Shown: in pieces, positions 51,501 through 61,503 of the stretch
Position numbering within the stretch: position 1 is the first letter of the stretch
Layout of the letters: each line of letters starts with the position of its first letter
NCBI GenBank assembly: GCA_903813345.2
Contig: CAIIXF020000005.1
Location: 29,701,375 to 29,765,374, forward strand
DNA: 64,000 nucleotides
DNA from: Owenia fusiformis
Lineage: Eukaryota; Annelida; Polychaeta; Sabellida; Oweniidae
Reading direction: 5' to 3'
Notes under the pieces: model-generated
The model's input: only the letters and a program-made list of their open reading frames with translations
What the model was told of the DNA's origin: nothing
Databases searched by the model: none
Made by a program: the position numbers and the translations under genes

Positions 51501-54500
51501 TAAATCTGGAAAGTTTGAGTTTACAAAAAACGCTATATATATTATTGTCATCAATCATTTATTCATAGACACCAGCCGCAATTCCATACTTCTCTAAAGT
51601 ACTACTTGGATATGATGTTACGATTATGGCATGGTTCTATACGAGGTATGTATCAGGAAACCTATGGGACAATGGAGACAGTACTGTGAGAGGAGAGGGG
51701 TCAACACTTTTCTTCACGCTCGATTTAGATGAGGATCGTAAAAGAAAACGCCAAGCTGATAATGAAGTTGAAGTATCAGACGAAGCCTATAGGGTTTCGA
51801 AGGCGCTTAGATACCGACTTAGGGGGAAGGCGTGTGCTTTCGGTGGTTGTGCTTCATATGATGTAAGCTTTACATCGAACTAATACCACAGGCTTGTATC
51901 GAAAGATTTGTCCCCTGTGACGGAGCATGTTATTTTTCATAAAAACACTAAGAAAACACAATTTCTATTTAACTCATAAGTTTCGTTATACCAAAGAAAA
52001 TCACTTACTCCATGCAATGGATACATCATTTGCGGGTAACTTTCACTTCTGTTGAAGTCCCATAGCTGTAGGAAGAAAAGCTAAGTTTAAAAAGAAATGG
52101 TACATTTTAGAGTGTGATACTCTGGCGCCGTTTACATTTTACTCGTAGCGTCATTGGACTTCAAACAGAAGCGAAGGTTACCCTCAAATGATATATCCAT
52201 TGCATGGAGTAAGTGATCTTCTTTGATATAACGAAACATATGAGTTAAAAAAGAAACTCTGAAGTACTCTTAGTGTTTTTATGAAAAATAGCATGCTCCG
52301 TCACAGTGGACAAATTTTTCGATACCAGCCTGTGAATACATGACATACAGGGTGATCATTAAGTTCTGGGAATTGGTCTGCCATTTCAAGATTTCTCAAC
52401 CATTTGAGTTGAAATTTTTAGCAGGTGTACATTGTATAATTCTGAATTGACAAGCAATGTTTCATATACATATCACATGTACAATTTATTTTATTGCAAT
52501 TACAAAAAAAGTAAAAGTTGTTCGCGGGTCAGGATATTTTGACTGATGTTAATTTGAGAATTTCCTGCCAAAGCATATTCATCTTGCCTAGATGGTTGCT
52601 TCAAACTACTTGTACTAGAGACAGAACAGTACTCTTGAAGTCATTTATTTACAAGTATTCTTCATTGCTGAGAGGATCATTTCATTTATGATTGTTTCCA
52701 TTAGCCTGGACGCACATGCGTTGTTGACAAACTTAGTCCATAAAGATGTGTTCCAGTCCTCCCTTTGGTATCCCTTGAAGTTTTGCTCAAGTCGTTGAAA
52801 TCAGTCCCTTATCGGAATCAAACTTATGACCTCTCATATAATGCTTTAGCACCTAAAATGTAGTGTAGCCTAGTGGTGCTTCATCTGGTGAATATTGTCT
52901 GGTGAATATGGGGCAGTAATAACTTGTGTGGACCCTAATTCTTCAAGAGTAGTATGGGCAGCTCCAGTAATGGGAAGGAGCATAGACATAATGGAAGATA
53001 ACTCCCCGCTATTTTTAGTCATGATTGTGACTTTGAGATGCTGATGAAAGATACGAAAATAGAGCAAAGTACACTCTTATATAACAATACAGATGTTGCT
53101 TTAGAAACTAAAGTTAGAAGTATTTGAAAATATAGAAAATCACAGAAATATGTCCACCAAATAGGTATTTATTAACCATACCTTTGGATCAAGCAAAATT
53201 TGAATTCATTTTTATTTTACTTGACCCGCTACACCATTTGTCATGTTGCTATAGTAACAATAATTGTCCATTGTGACATCAGATGACAGTGAGACTGTTT
53301 AATCCAAACCCAAATTACATTCCCCATTTACCTTGAAAATGTCAAGTAAATTGGTTGAAAAATAATGAAATGACAGATAAATTCCCAGAACTTAGTGATC
53401 ACCCTGTATATAGCATTTCTTTATAGTGTAAAGTTAATCATAAATTAAGAGAGGAAATGTTTTGTAAAGTAAAAGGTATATATGATCTATTTGAGTCTTG
53501 TGATAATGAAAAGAAAACAATGTACTTATTGAATTCTAAATCACTCTGTAAATATGTTTCAAATTTTTTGCTTTTGTCTTTGGAGGCTAAAAATAGATTA
53601 AAGTAAGTGTTAATTCTGACTTATCTGCTTATAATATGATTGTAATTGTGTCTCATAAGCCTTTGGAGGCTGGCCGTATAATTACGGGTGACACTGTAAT
53701 AAATAAATAAATAAATAAAATATAAAATAGTATCCATCACGTGTGAAAGAAAGTATGGTCAGTGAGCGATATTATAAAGTCTTCTTCTGGGCGTTTATAA
53801 CTGTCTCAGAATGAGTATAACCTATTACAATATACGATGTAGAAATGTGTCAATTCTACAAAATAAAAAGGAGTGCCTCTCGTAAATAGTGCATGAATGT
53901 TTTCAGATTTTCACGATAAATGACAAGAGCCGCGAAATCTACCTAGGAACTAGAACAATTGAAACACTATTTGTTTTGTTTTAGTCAGCCAAAGTTATTG
54001 AAATTGGGGATCGACAGAGAGGTCAAAATGGACAAAGTGATGAGCCTGAATCCCAACCAATGTGGGTGCACCTTGCCATGAAGATGACGGGTTTTAAGGT
54101 GTACCTCTATGTAAATGGAGCATTAGTGGGTTCAGGAGACGCGGGAATAGGTAACGTTTAAAATACAATTAAAACTAATAAAAAGACCAAAGATTAATTA
54201 TTTTGTCTAGTGGTAAAATGATGAACATTAGTACACTTGATGTTCTAGTTCCAAGCAATATTCGTCGCAATTTCTGTATAATCAACACAACACGTATTTA
54301 ACCTATCTTCCTTTGTAATAGTACATTATTGATTAATTCATCGTAGATCCTATTTACGGGACCGAGAGACCCCTTTATGTTGGCCGACGATACACTGGGC
54401 TTATGGATGATGTGAGTTTCTTAGATTATAATTTGCTATTTTTGTCATCATCTCAAAAATGTACGTACAATGCAACATCCTTTTACAAGGTACTACAAGG

Positions 54501-54915
54501 TACCAGGTACATTTATTTACAATAGATCGAATACTAAATATGTCAAAGAAGGGTATATATCATAGACGTCCCTCTATAAGTCTAATAAACTTTATTAGTT
54601 AACCTAGGTTGGAAAACTAGTTATATAACTATATTTAAAATTTCATCATTTTCAGTTTTTATGTTGTTTGAAAAGTTTTCAAAAATGCATCGATGCATTG
54701 ACACCAAAACAACGAATAATTTCGTTAGTGAAGCGACTGTCTGATGATATTAGTTTTTTGTTTTTCAAAGCTTTATGAGAGTAGCGCTAAAAATATAAAT
54801 GATATATTCCTATGTTTTACAGTTGATCGTGTGTCGGTTTGCTTGGACAGATGACGAGGTCCTTGAATTTTACCAAAACAGAATTATTCCTCCAACGCCA
54901 ACGTATCACCTTTAG
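48510..54915 (+). CDS. Secreted chitin-binding and LamG protein, Pif/LamG3-like, paralogue 1
   Basis: Nine exons: 48510-48633, 49320-49532, 49799-49852, 50705-50854, 51033-51208, 51569-51862, 53985-54150, 54347-54411 and 54823-54915 (TAG). All junctions are in frame, giving 444 residues. The signal peptide MLFICMLIVAIAYA precedes QENALDNGF. Exon 2 encodes a Cys-rich chitin-binding-2-like domain (C..GYFE..DCCHYLQC..CEEPMVWN..CSCDF). Exon 4 encodes a second one (CCRDGVFYIPDETLKSF..CPFEQTFDLEECAC). Exons 5-9 encode a laminin-G/concanavalin-type fold (FNFDGNY, GYDVTIMAWFYTRYVSG, WVHLAMKMTGFKVYLYVNG, YTGLMDDLIVCRFAWTDDEV). RKRKR at residues 296-300 is a furin-type site inside the LamG part. The domain set matches Pif/LamG3-type matrix proteins of lophotrochozoans, lacking VWA. 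An acceptor-like site upstream of the ATG (TTTGTAG, 48478-48484) suggests a 5' untranslated exon. The function is inferred as an extracellular chitin matrix protein. Confidence 0.9.
50457..50693 (+). pseudogene. Relic duplicate of exon 4 fused to a satellite-type repeat
   Basis: 50457-50541 repeats the acceptor region and first ~72 coding bases of the functional exon 4 (50705). It encodes CCRDGVFYITDETLKSFRLS, then TDAK. The acceptor AG has become AA (TTAATTAAAATG against TTAAATTAGAATG), so it should not be spliced in. Similarity stops at GATGCAAAG. From 50542 the sequence is a core unit and right end of the 13203-14648 repeat family (AGGTCTTTTT..AATCATCTACAAGTTCTCAG..GGTGGTGACATCTTGCCATG, TTGATGCCTTGT), which runs up to the functional exon's intron. 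Confidence 0.85.
51887..52334. mobile_element. Foldback MITE in intron 6 of paralogue 1
   Basis: The arms of about 180 bases begin CACAGGCTTGTATCGAAAGA and end with the complement TTTCGATACCAGCCTGTG. The inner parts TTACTCCATGCAATGGATA.ATCATTTG and their mirror at 52180-52215 also pair. The flanks AATAC (51882-51886 and 52335-52339) form a 5-base target duplication. Confidence 0.85.
52348..53406 (-). mobile_element. CAGGGTG-type element with decayed mariner-like transposase
   Basis: The ends CAGGGTGATCATTAAGTTCT-GGGAATT and AATTCCCAGAACTTAGTGAT-CACCCTG lie between TA dinucleotides (52346-52347 and 53407-53408). On the - strand, 53067-52870 reads ITGAAHTTLEELGSTQVITA, then PYSPD. This aligns with the 'DNA.AH...lEELgi..l..pPYSPDL' segment of Tc1/mariner DDE transposases. 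Asp is replaced (ITGAAH), and stops follow, so it is inactive. A second piece (about 52790-52670 on -) reads FKGYQREDWNTSLWTKFVNN. It lies in intron 6 of paralogue 1. Confidence 0.75.
53409..53725 (+). mobile_element. 3' end of a LINE-type retrotransposon
   Basis: One frame (53459-53608) reads YDLFESCDNEKKTMYLLNSK, then SLCKYVSNFLLLS..EAKNRLK and a stop. This is the usual look of the end of a LINE reverse-transcriptase ORF. It is followed by CTTTGGAGGCTGGCCGTATAATTACGGG and a tail of AATA repeats (53698-53720), typical of CR1/L2/Jockey-like 3' ends. 5'-truncated. It directly abuts the right TA of the mariner-like element. Confidence 0.65.
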
Positions 54916-54982
54916 AAGACTTCTCAAATATAACCAATTTGCATTGACAATAACTGGAACACTGCTGTCTGAAAACGATTGA

Positions 54983-54988
54983 AATAAA
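54983..54988 (+). terminator. Likely poly(A) signal of paralogue 1
   Basis: AATAAA lies 68 bases after the TAG stop. A second AATAAA is at 55077-55082. Confidence 0.65.
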
Positions 54989-55452
54989 ATTGTACATTAA
55001 GTGAAAGATAAATACTTACCCATGTTTTGTAATGTTTATGTTCTTGTGAAATATATACCAATTCGTTTAACATCCAAATAAAACTGTAAAACTGTATAAC
55101 TGATTATCCCCATTACATTGCGTATTTCAAATGATGTTACATGTAGAATTTGAGTGATTAAGTAACATCGCATCGGACATATTGGAAGAGTTATGGTCCA
55201 TTCATGTCACCACGAACAAAAGTATTGGGTTACATTATACTGTGTCATGACACTGACGCCATCGAACCTATTCTGAATACAAGGTATGTGTACCATACAG
55301 CTGAATATAAGCACGTACTTGGTTAATCGTTGAAATTTGGATTATCGTATATTCAGGTCCTCTTTATATCATGTGAATCATCTTAAGTTTCATATTATGC
55401 AATAAAATCGCATATATTAAACAATGGATGGCTCATTTCAGAGGTTACAAAG

Positions 55453-58400
55453 ATGATATGTCTATGTGTATTATCTTTACTGGTAGTCGTTAACACACAG
55501 GAAAATGCTTTGGACCATGGGTTTAAATTTGATGAGAAAAAAGGATTATATTATCGCCTGTTAGAGGATAGCGAAAAAAGTAAGTTATATCAAATGGTAT
55601 AAAAAGAGGAGGTACATTAACACTCAAAGTGCCACAGGCTTAATCTTCTACAAAGCACATTGCGGATGACATTTCTAATGTTTCCTTATGTGAAGGTTTA
55701 CTTAATATAGAACAATGCTATTAAAAAGCGTTGATATCTGCAAGTGATACGTATGTACAGAGACATAAGTATGCAAGCACATGTTCTATTTTTATGGTAA
55801 TAAACAAACGATATTCAAAATATGTAAAAAGAATAAAAACATCAAGAGTACAAGCATAAAGAGACAAATCGTCAGCAATCATCAACTAACCTCTTATCCC
55901 CCTGTCTAATGCTCATCCTGTATACTGAGTGATTAAAAAAAGTGCATAATTTGTTTTTTCTCATTTAAAATAAACACTTTTTTATAAATGAAATGAAATA
56001 TTTCCAAAATAGCGTATGAGGTATAAAAAACAATTTATTTTCAGTCAATTGTGAGAACGGATATTTTGAGACAAATACGCTTAACTATGTTGGCTACGAC
56101 TGTTGCCATTACCTCCAATGTGACGTGAGTACGGTGAACGCCACCCATGTTTACGTCAGAGCCTGTGAAGAGCCTATGGTGTGGAATGCAGAAGGATTTT
56201 CCTGTGACTTCAGACGAAATGTTAGAAGCTGCAGGAACACTCCATCGGAATGTTATGGTAAAATCAGGGCCTGAAAAGTAATATCGGGAAATAAGTTGGA
56301 TTATAGTTGGACTATTTTGAATAGAAAAGTACGATTTCTTCATTGTTGATACACTCACAATATGAACATATAAGATATAAAGAAAATTATAGGGTAGAAT
56401 GTATCAAAGGATGGTTTAGTCATAGTAAAAATTAGTAACCATACGGTAAGTTATTTTGTGTCACATTATATTATAATGCAACACTTGTATATAATTATGG
56501 ATTATTTGTGTTTTTCTCTTTTTAGAAACAATAGAGCCTCCATCGTGTCCACCCGCAGAGGATCTACCTGCAAGTCGTAAGTAGATTAAATACCATAGTG
56601 TTGCAGTTGTCAAATTAATAGAGTCGAAAACTAAATTCTTTCATTACGCGAAAACCGTTGAAATATCTACCTGATTCGCTGGAATAGTCATTAGTCACAT
56701 TATCTCAGAGCAAACAATTAGCATCTACTATAATATTTATTTTTCTATCCGATATACAACTGATATTGATATCTTTCCCCGGACAATGTGTTATCTCATG
56801 ATCCGTTGACATCGTCAACAATTTGATTTACCACAAGAGAGTAACCAACATTCCTTAATTAAAAGTTGACATTTCTTGAATTTTATAGCAAAAACACTAT
56901 GACACAATAACATCGAGGCAAAATCATGGTGTGGAAATAAAAGGCATACAAATGGCCATTAAAATGAAATTCTTGTTCATAAAAGTATCAACTTTATTAC
57001 ATTGGACGCAAATACAAAGTATAGAATAAATAAAAATAACGTCTTCCCAGAGATTACAATACGGATCAGTAAGTCAACAAATCTAACTGTTAAATAAACA
57101 AACTTAGCCCATGTCTGCAATTGTTCGTCTGCTGGTCAAAACTCGGTATCCTCTTCGGATAATCAATTTCTGTGACTACCGATGTCTTAATAATTCATAA
57201 AGACGACGTTGTCTTTAAATAAGGATCTTTAATCTACAAACTGTAAATAAATAGCGTGAACCCGGGATCGTAGACAACAACATTGATACCTTGCTGTCCT
57301 CTGTTAAATCACGAAACCCGTTTCCCTTAATTTTTTACTAAGAGACTTATACATGCATAAGTTATCTATCAAATTATTTTTCTTTAAATATTAAATGTCG
57401 TCTAAGTTTGTTTTAATGATTAGTTTTCATCTAGATTCATTAATCATCACGATATTTATATATACATATCATGTAATAGACCTATCATATCACGTCCGTA
57501 GTTACAAAGTCAACTACATATTAATGCAATAGAATAAGACTCAATAATTAAAAAAATAAACCTCAGTATTCGGGCCTAAAAAACACAGATAAGTGTATCA
57601 ATACCAACGGGTAAGCTCAAATAACCTTCCAAATAAGTGTATCAATAATCAAGGATTGCGAGTACTAAGGACCGGGTAAGATGGTGGTAACATTGGTATT
57701 GCTAGTTATTAAACACGATTTTGTCTTGTGTAAAATATTTAATATTATGCTTACTTTTTATATCAGAATGCTGCAAAAATGGTTTGATCTACATACCCGA
57801 TGTCACATTGAAATCATTTCGGATATCAACTGATCACAAAGCTGCAGATTTAATCGAGTGTCCACATGAACAAGTATTTGATATCGAAAACTGTGAGTGT
57901 CAAGGGGACATACCGAGTAAGTATTAATTGAACAGTTTAGAATTCCAGATCTAGTACTGCTTGACTCCGTCCCATTCGTTCTCTCCAGTAGTGTTTATCA
58001 AGTTATTCATTTAGTCACAAGGGGTTGATGAACGATTCTTACTACGCAACATACTTTGATTACCCTTATGACTGTTATAGTTGTGTGGTAACGTACCTGT
58101 ACAATCACAAATAGAAATGATGTAATGTTACATAATATGAGCTCACACCCAAATGATTGTGGATGTCCAGGTTCTTCTGAATGTGGATGTGCAGATTTTT
58201 CACTTAGCTATTCCGATCACTTGATGACTGTCGACTGAGGTTCTATCTAAAAATGGTAGTGCAGTCACACCTATTTATAAATATTATTTTTTAAGTATGG
58301 CGCGGCGATTGTGTTCATTTTAACTTTGATGGAAACTACAAGGATAATCTTCAAGCGACGTGGATGTTTCCTGGAAGCGTTGAATTCAATCAGATTGATC

Positions 58401-61400
58401 CTCCTATAGCAGATTTCCAAAGGGAAGTTAGTATTGGCCCATTGCTTCTAGCGGGGCGATTCATAAATGAGGTAACAACCTTCGTCAATACTTTTAGACG
58501 CAATGTATTTTTTGATTGGACAGCCTCTGGACCTTTAGGAAAAAGTACAAGTTTGTATATGTTTAAGAAGTCTACTACATACCTTTAATATCATTGGGTC
58601 CGGAAAATATGTACCATATAATTGTCAAATTATCTGGTAATAAATCATGTCTTCATATCATATATCATTGGATTGGTAATAACAAATCCATTATCTTATA
58701 CTTTTTATTATCGGAAATAAATGTGGTAAATTTAGCCAAAATACCATTTTGATTGACTTCAGACACCAGCTGCGGTTCCATATTTTTCGAATGTTCTCCT
58801 TGGATATGATGTAACCATCATGGCATGGTTCTATACGAGGTATGTCTCAGGAAACCTCTGGGACAATGGTGAGGCTAATGTACAGAGGTCAACACTTTTC
58901 TTCACTCTCGATTTAGACGAGGACGAAAACGGAAATTCGAGGGGAAAGCGTCAAAGTGACGATGAATACATACCAGATAATGTCTATAAGGGTGCCAGGG
59001 CTCTTGGCTTTCCATTAAGGGGTAAAGCTTGTGTACCCGGGGGTAGCTGTGTAACATATAATGTAAGTACACCATATCCTTGAAACAAAATATGAAATAT
59101 AACAGAAATAAATATAGAAGAATCTATGGAAATGATTCTGAAATGATGTGCTTATTCGAGAAATGTGAAAAAGATACTAAAATCGTTCTTCAAATCATTC
59201 TTCAAAACACATTTTTATACAATGCGAAAGCATTCCTTCGTTATAGATAGGTTCAAGGTTGTTTGAATTCCAAAATTTGGTTTTGCTCATGATTTTAGTT
59301 CTCATTAACGGCACCATTGTGCTGCATTCATTAACTATCATCACCTCTACTTTTCTTAGCACTTTTAACTTTCCTTAATAGCAACGATACATTTCTTGAT
59401 TATTAGTCAGTAGAGATTATCAATCGAGGAGCACGTCAACGAGGTGACTCAGACCAGGGCCAGAATGAAGAGACTGAGGTTGCCATGCCAATGTGGGTAC
59501 ATCTTGCTATGAAGATGACAGGGTTTAAGGTTTACCTCTACGTAAATGGTGATCTGGTTGGTGCTGGAAATGCTGGAATAGGTACATATTAACCATTTAA
59601 TTTTTTGTTTTAAAGGCCCATTTTCACGCATGTTCAGATTTGGATGATGACTTTTTAATCAGTTCACTAGTGATCTGCTCGATTACGCTGGTTACCGAAA
59701 CGGTTCGTTTCGGTAACAAAATGTCGGAACGTCGAAGGTACGGTTTTTCTTTTTTCCTTATTTCACACATTGTAGGCAGAATCCCCACGACATTTTTTCT
59801 CACAAACGTGTATCAGTATCATATGTTTAAGAAAATGTACATGTTTGCGAAAAAAATAGCTCAGAAGACAACAGAATCGTCGAATTAATGCCTCACTTAA
59901 GTTACATGAACGGTATGGGTTAGATCTTAACTGTTTTTCGAAATAAAAATCTCGCGGGAATTGTGCCTACGACGTATGAAATAAGGAACAAAAGAGATCG
60001 TACCTTCGATGTTCCGACATTTTATTACCGAAACGAGCCGTTTCGGTAACCAGCGTAATCGAGTGGATCACCAGTGCAGATAATGAAAACACAGAATGAA
60101 ATCCTGTGCGAAGGGCTGATGTAAAAAAAGTCAGTCAAACCCAGTGGATATCGAACCCAAGACCCCCCCCCCCCCCCCGTTTACAAGGCGATTGCATTTT
60201 TAAGAGACATTCGGAAAACCTACGTCATATGAGACTTTTCAATTACCAGATTTTGTTCGATATTGTAGATCCTATTTTTGGAACTGAAAGACCTCTTTAT
60301 GTTGGCAGAAGGTACACCGGTCTAATGGACGACGTAAGTGCAGACATTGAATCATTCTGAAACATTATTATCCGTCATAAACAAAGGATTGGCTCCCAAA
60401 GTGCAACATCTATATTCTGTCCCATACATTTTGGTCTTATTTCCCAACTAAAAATTCCAGAACTCACAAGAAATAATCTGATATTGGTTCGAATCTTTAC
60501 AGTAGTATTTCTTCTGAAAATCGTTTATTTGGGTTATCTGAAGAAAATGTTTGAGTCAAGGGGCGTATTAATTTTGCCTTCATTTTTGTGAATTTCAATT
60601 CCTATCGGCAGACAGAGGGGTTAGTGTCACAATTGACCAATTATATCAAAAAATAGATGTTTGGCCCCTATTGAGTTTTGTGTCAGAATTTAGCTTAAAC
60701 ATTGCTTTTGAACTTCAGATATGCCATTAGGGCCACAAACATCCATAACTCGAGATAAAAAGTCAGGCGTTTGCCCATTTGCCCATTGACTAGTATTGTG
60801 ACTTGAATTAGGACTGTTAAATACCGCCATGGTCATAAACATAACGCATATCATAAAAACCGAGAGAATACTAAAAAAAAAATACTAAAACTTAATATCA
60901 GATGGCAGGACATTGTACTGGGCAATATAAAAATCCATGAAAACAAGATCTCAATGTTCAGAGACTTATTATTGACTATTGTTGCTTACACTGTTTATTC
61001 AAACTGGATAGCTTTCTCGGAAAAGGCCGATATCTTTATAAATCTGAACTTCAAGTCAAAAATAGCTTGCAACATTGTATTTTTCGCTAATGTATATGAA
61101 CATTCAAATTGTAATCATGCTTCATTCTTCGCTAGACATTTCATACTATTTTTAGATCAATTTGTTTCATAATTGAACTGTATTATTCATGTATTTGTTC
61201 ATATGTTAAAAGTTAAATTGAATAAAATTTTAAAAAAATAAATAAAATAAAAAAAATAAAATAAATAAATAAAAACCGAGAGACATGGAGTATACCTTTG
61301 CATTGCATTGCAATCTGAAGTTAAACGTTCCTCACATTATCAATTAGAGCTTTGTGTATTCCATTATATACAGGGAAAATATTCAAGTGTATTTTGTCGT

Positions 61401-61503
61401 ATTTTTGTAGCTGATTGTTTGCCGGTTTGCATGGACGGATGAAGAAGTACGTGCATTCTACACAGACCGAATCATTCCCCCAACACCAACGTACCACATT
61501 TGA
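55453..61503 (+). CDS. Secreted chitin-binding and LamG protein, Pif/LamG3-like, paralogue 2
   Basis: Nine exons: 55453-55579, 56045-56257, 56526-56576, 57767-57916, 58296-58471, 58763-59062, 59407-59581, 60269-60333 and 61411-61503 (TGA). The product has 449 residues. Exon number, all intron phases and five exon lengths (213, 150, 176, 65, 93) equal those of paralogue 1, so this is a tandem duplicate. It has a signal peptide (MICLCVLSLLVVVNT), then the Cys-rich domain C..GYFETN..DCCHYLQC..CEEPMVWN and the second Cys-rich domain CCKNGLIYIPDVTLKSFRIS..CPHEQVFDIENCEC. The LamG part holds FNFDGNYKDNL, MAWFYTRYVSG and WVHLAMKMTGFKVYLYVNG. RGKR at 299-302 sits where paralogue 1 has RKRKR. The GARQRGDSDQ stretch in exon 7 is variable. 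An acceptor (CATTTCAG) 12 bases before the ATG suggests a 5' untranslated exon. No canonical AATAAA was seen close to the stop. Role inferred as for paralogue 1. Confidence 0.9.
59663..60078. mobile_element. Long foldback MITE in intron 7 of paralogue 2
   Basis: The arms of at least 125 bases pair. CACTAGTGATCTGCTCGATT-ACGCTGGTTACCGAAACGG at the left pairs with its mirror ending GATCACCAGTG. Deeper, CCTTATTTCACACATTGTAGGCAGAATTCCC-type sequence also pairs. The perfect sub-palindrome TTACCGAAACG-GTT-CGTTTCGGTAA is in each arm. No convincing target duplication was found. Confidence 0.85.
60163..60178 (+). repeat. Poly-C run in intron 7 of paralogue 2
   Basis: A run of 16 consecutive C. Such runs are prone to length error in assemblies. 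Confidence 0.9.
60868..61268 (+). mobile_element. Retroposon-like insertion with A-rich tail and 15-base target duplication
   Basis: ATAAAAACCGAGAGA occurs at 60853-60867 and again, exactly, at 61269-61283. The 401 bases between end in AATAAAATTTTAAAAAAATA and AAATAAAT repeats. A direct duplication of this length with an A-rich 3' tail indicates target-primed reverse transcription. The source is unknown; an AT-rich open frame (60954-61172) has no recognised domain. It lies in intron 8 of paralogue 2. Confidence 0.8.

Noticed and set aside
60106-60360. 84-codon frame ending in exon 8 of paralogue 2
   Set aside because: It starts in intron 7 and crosses the poly-C run; only 60269-60333 is conserved exon.
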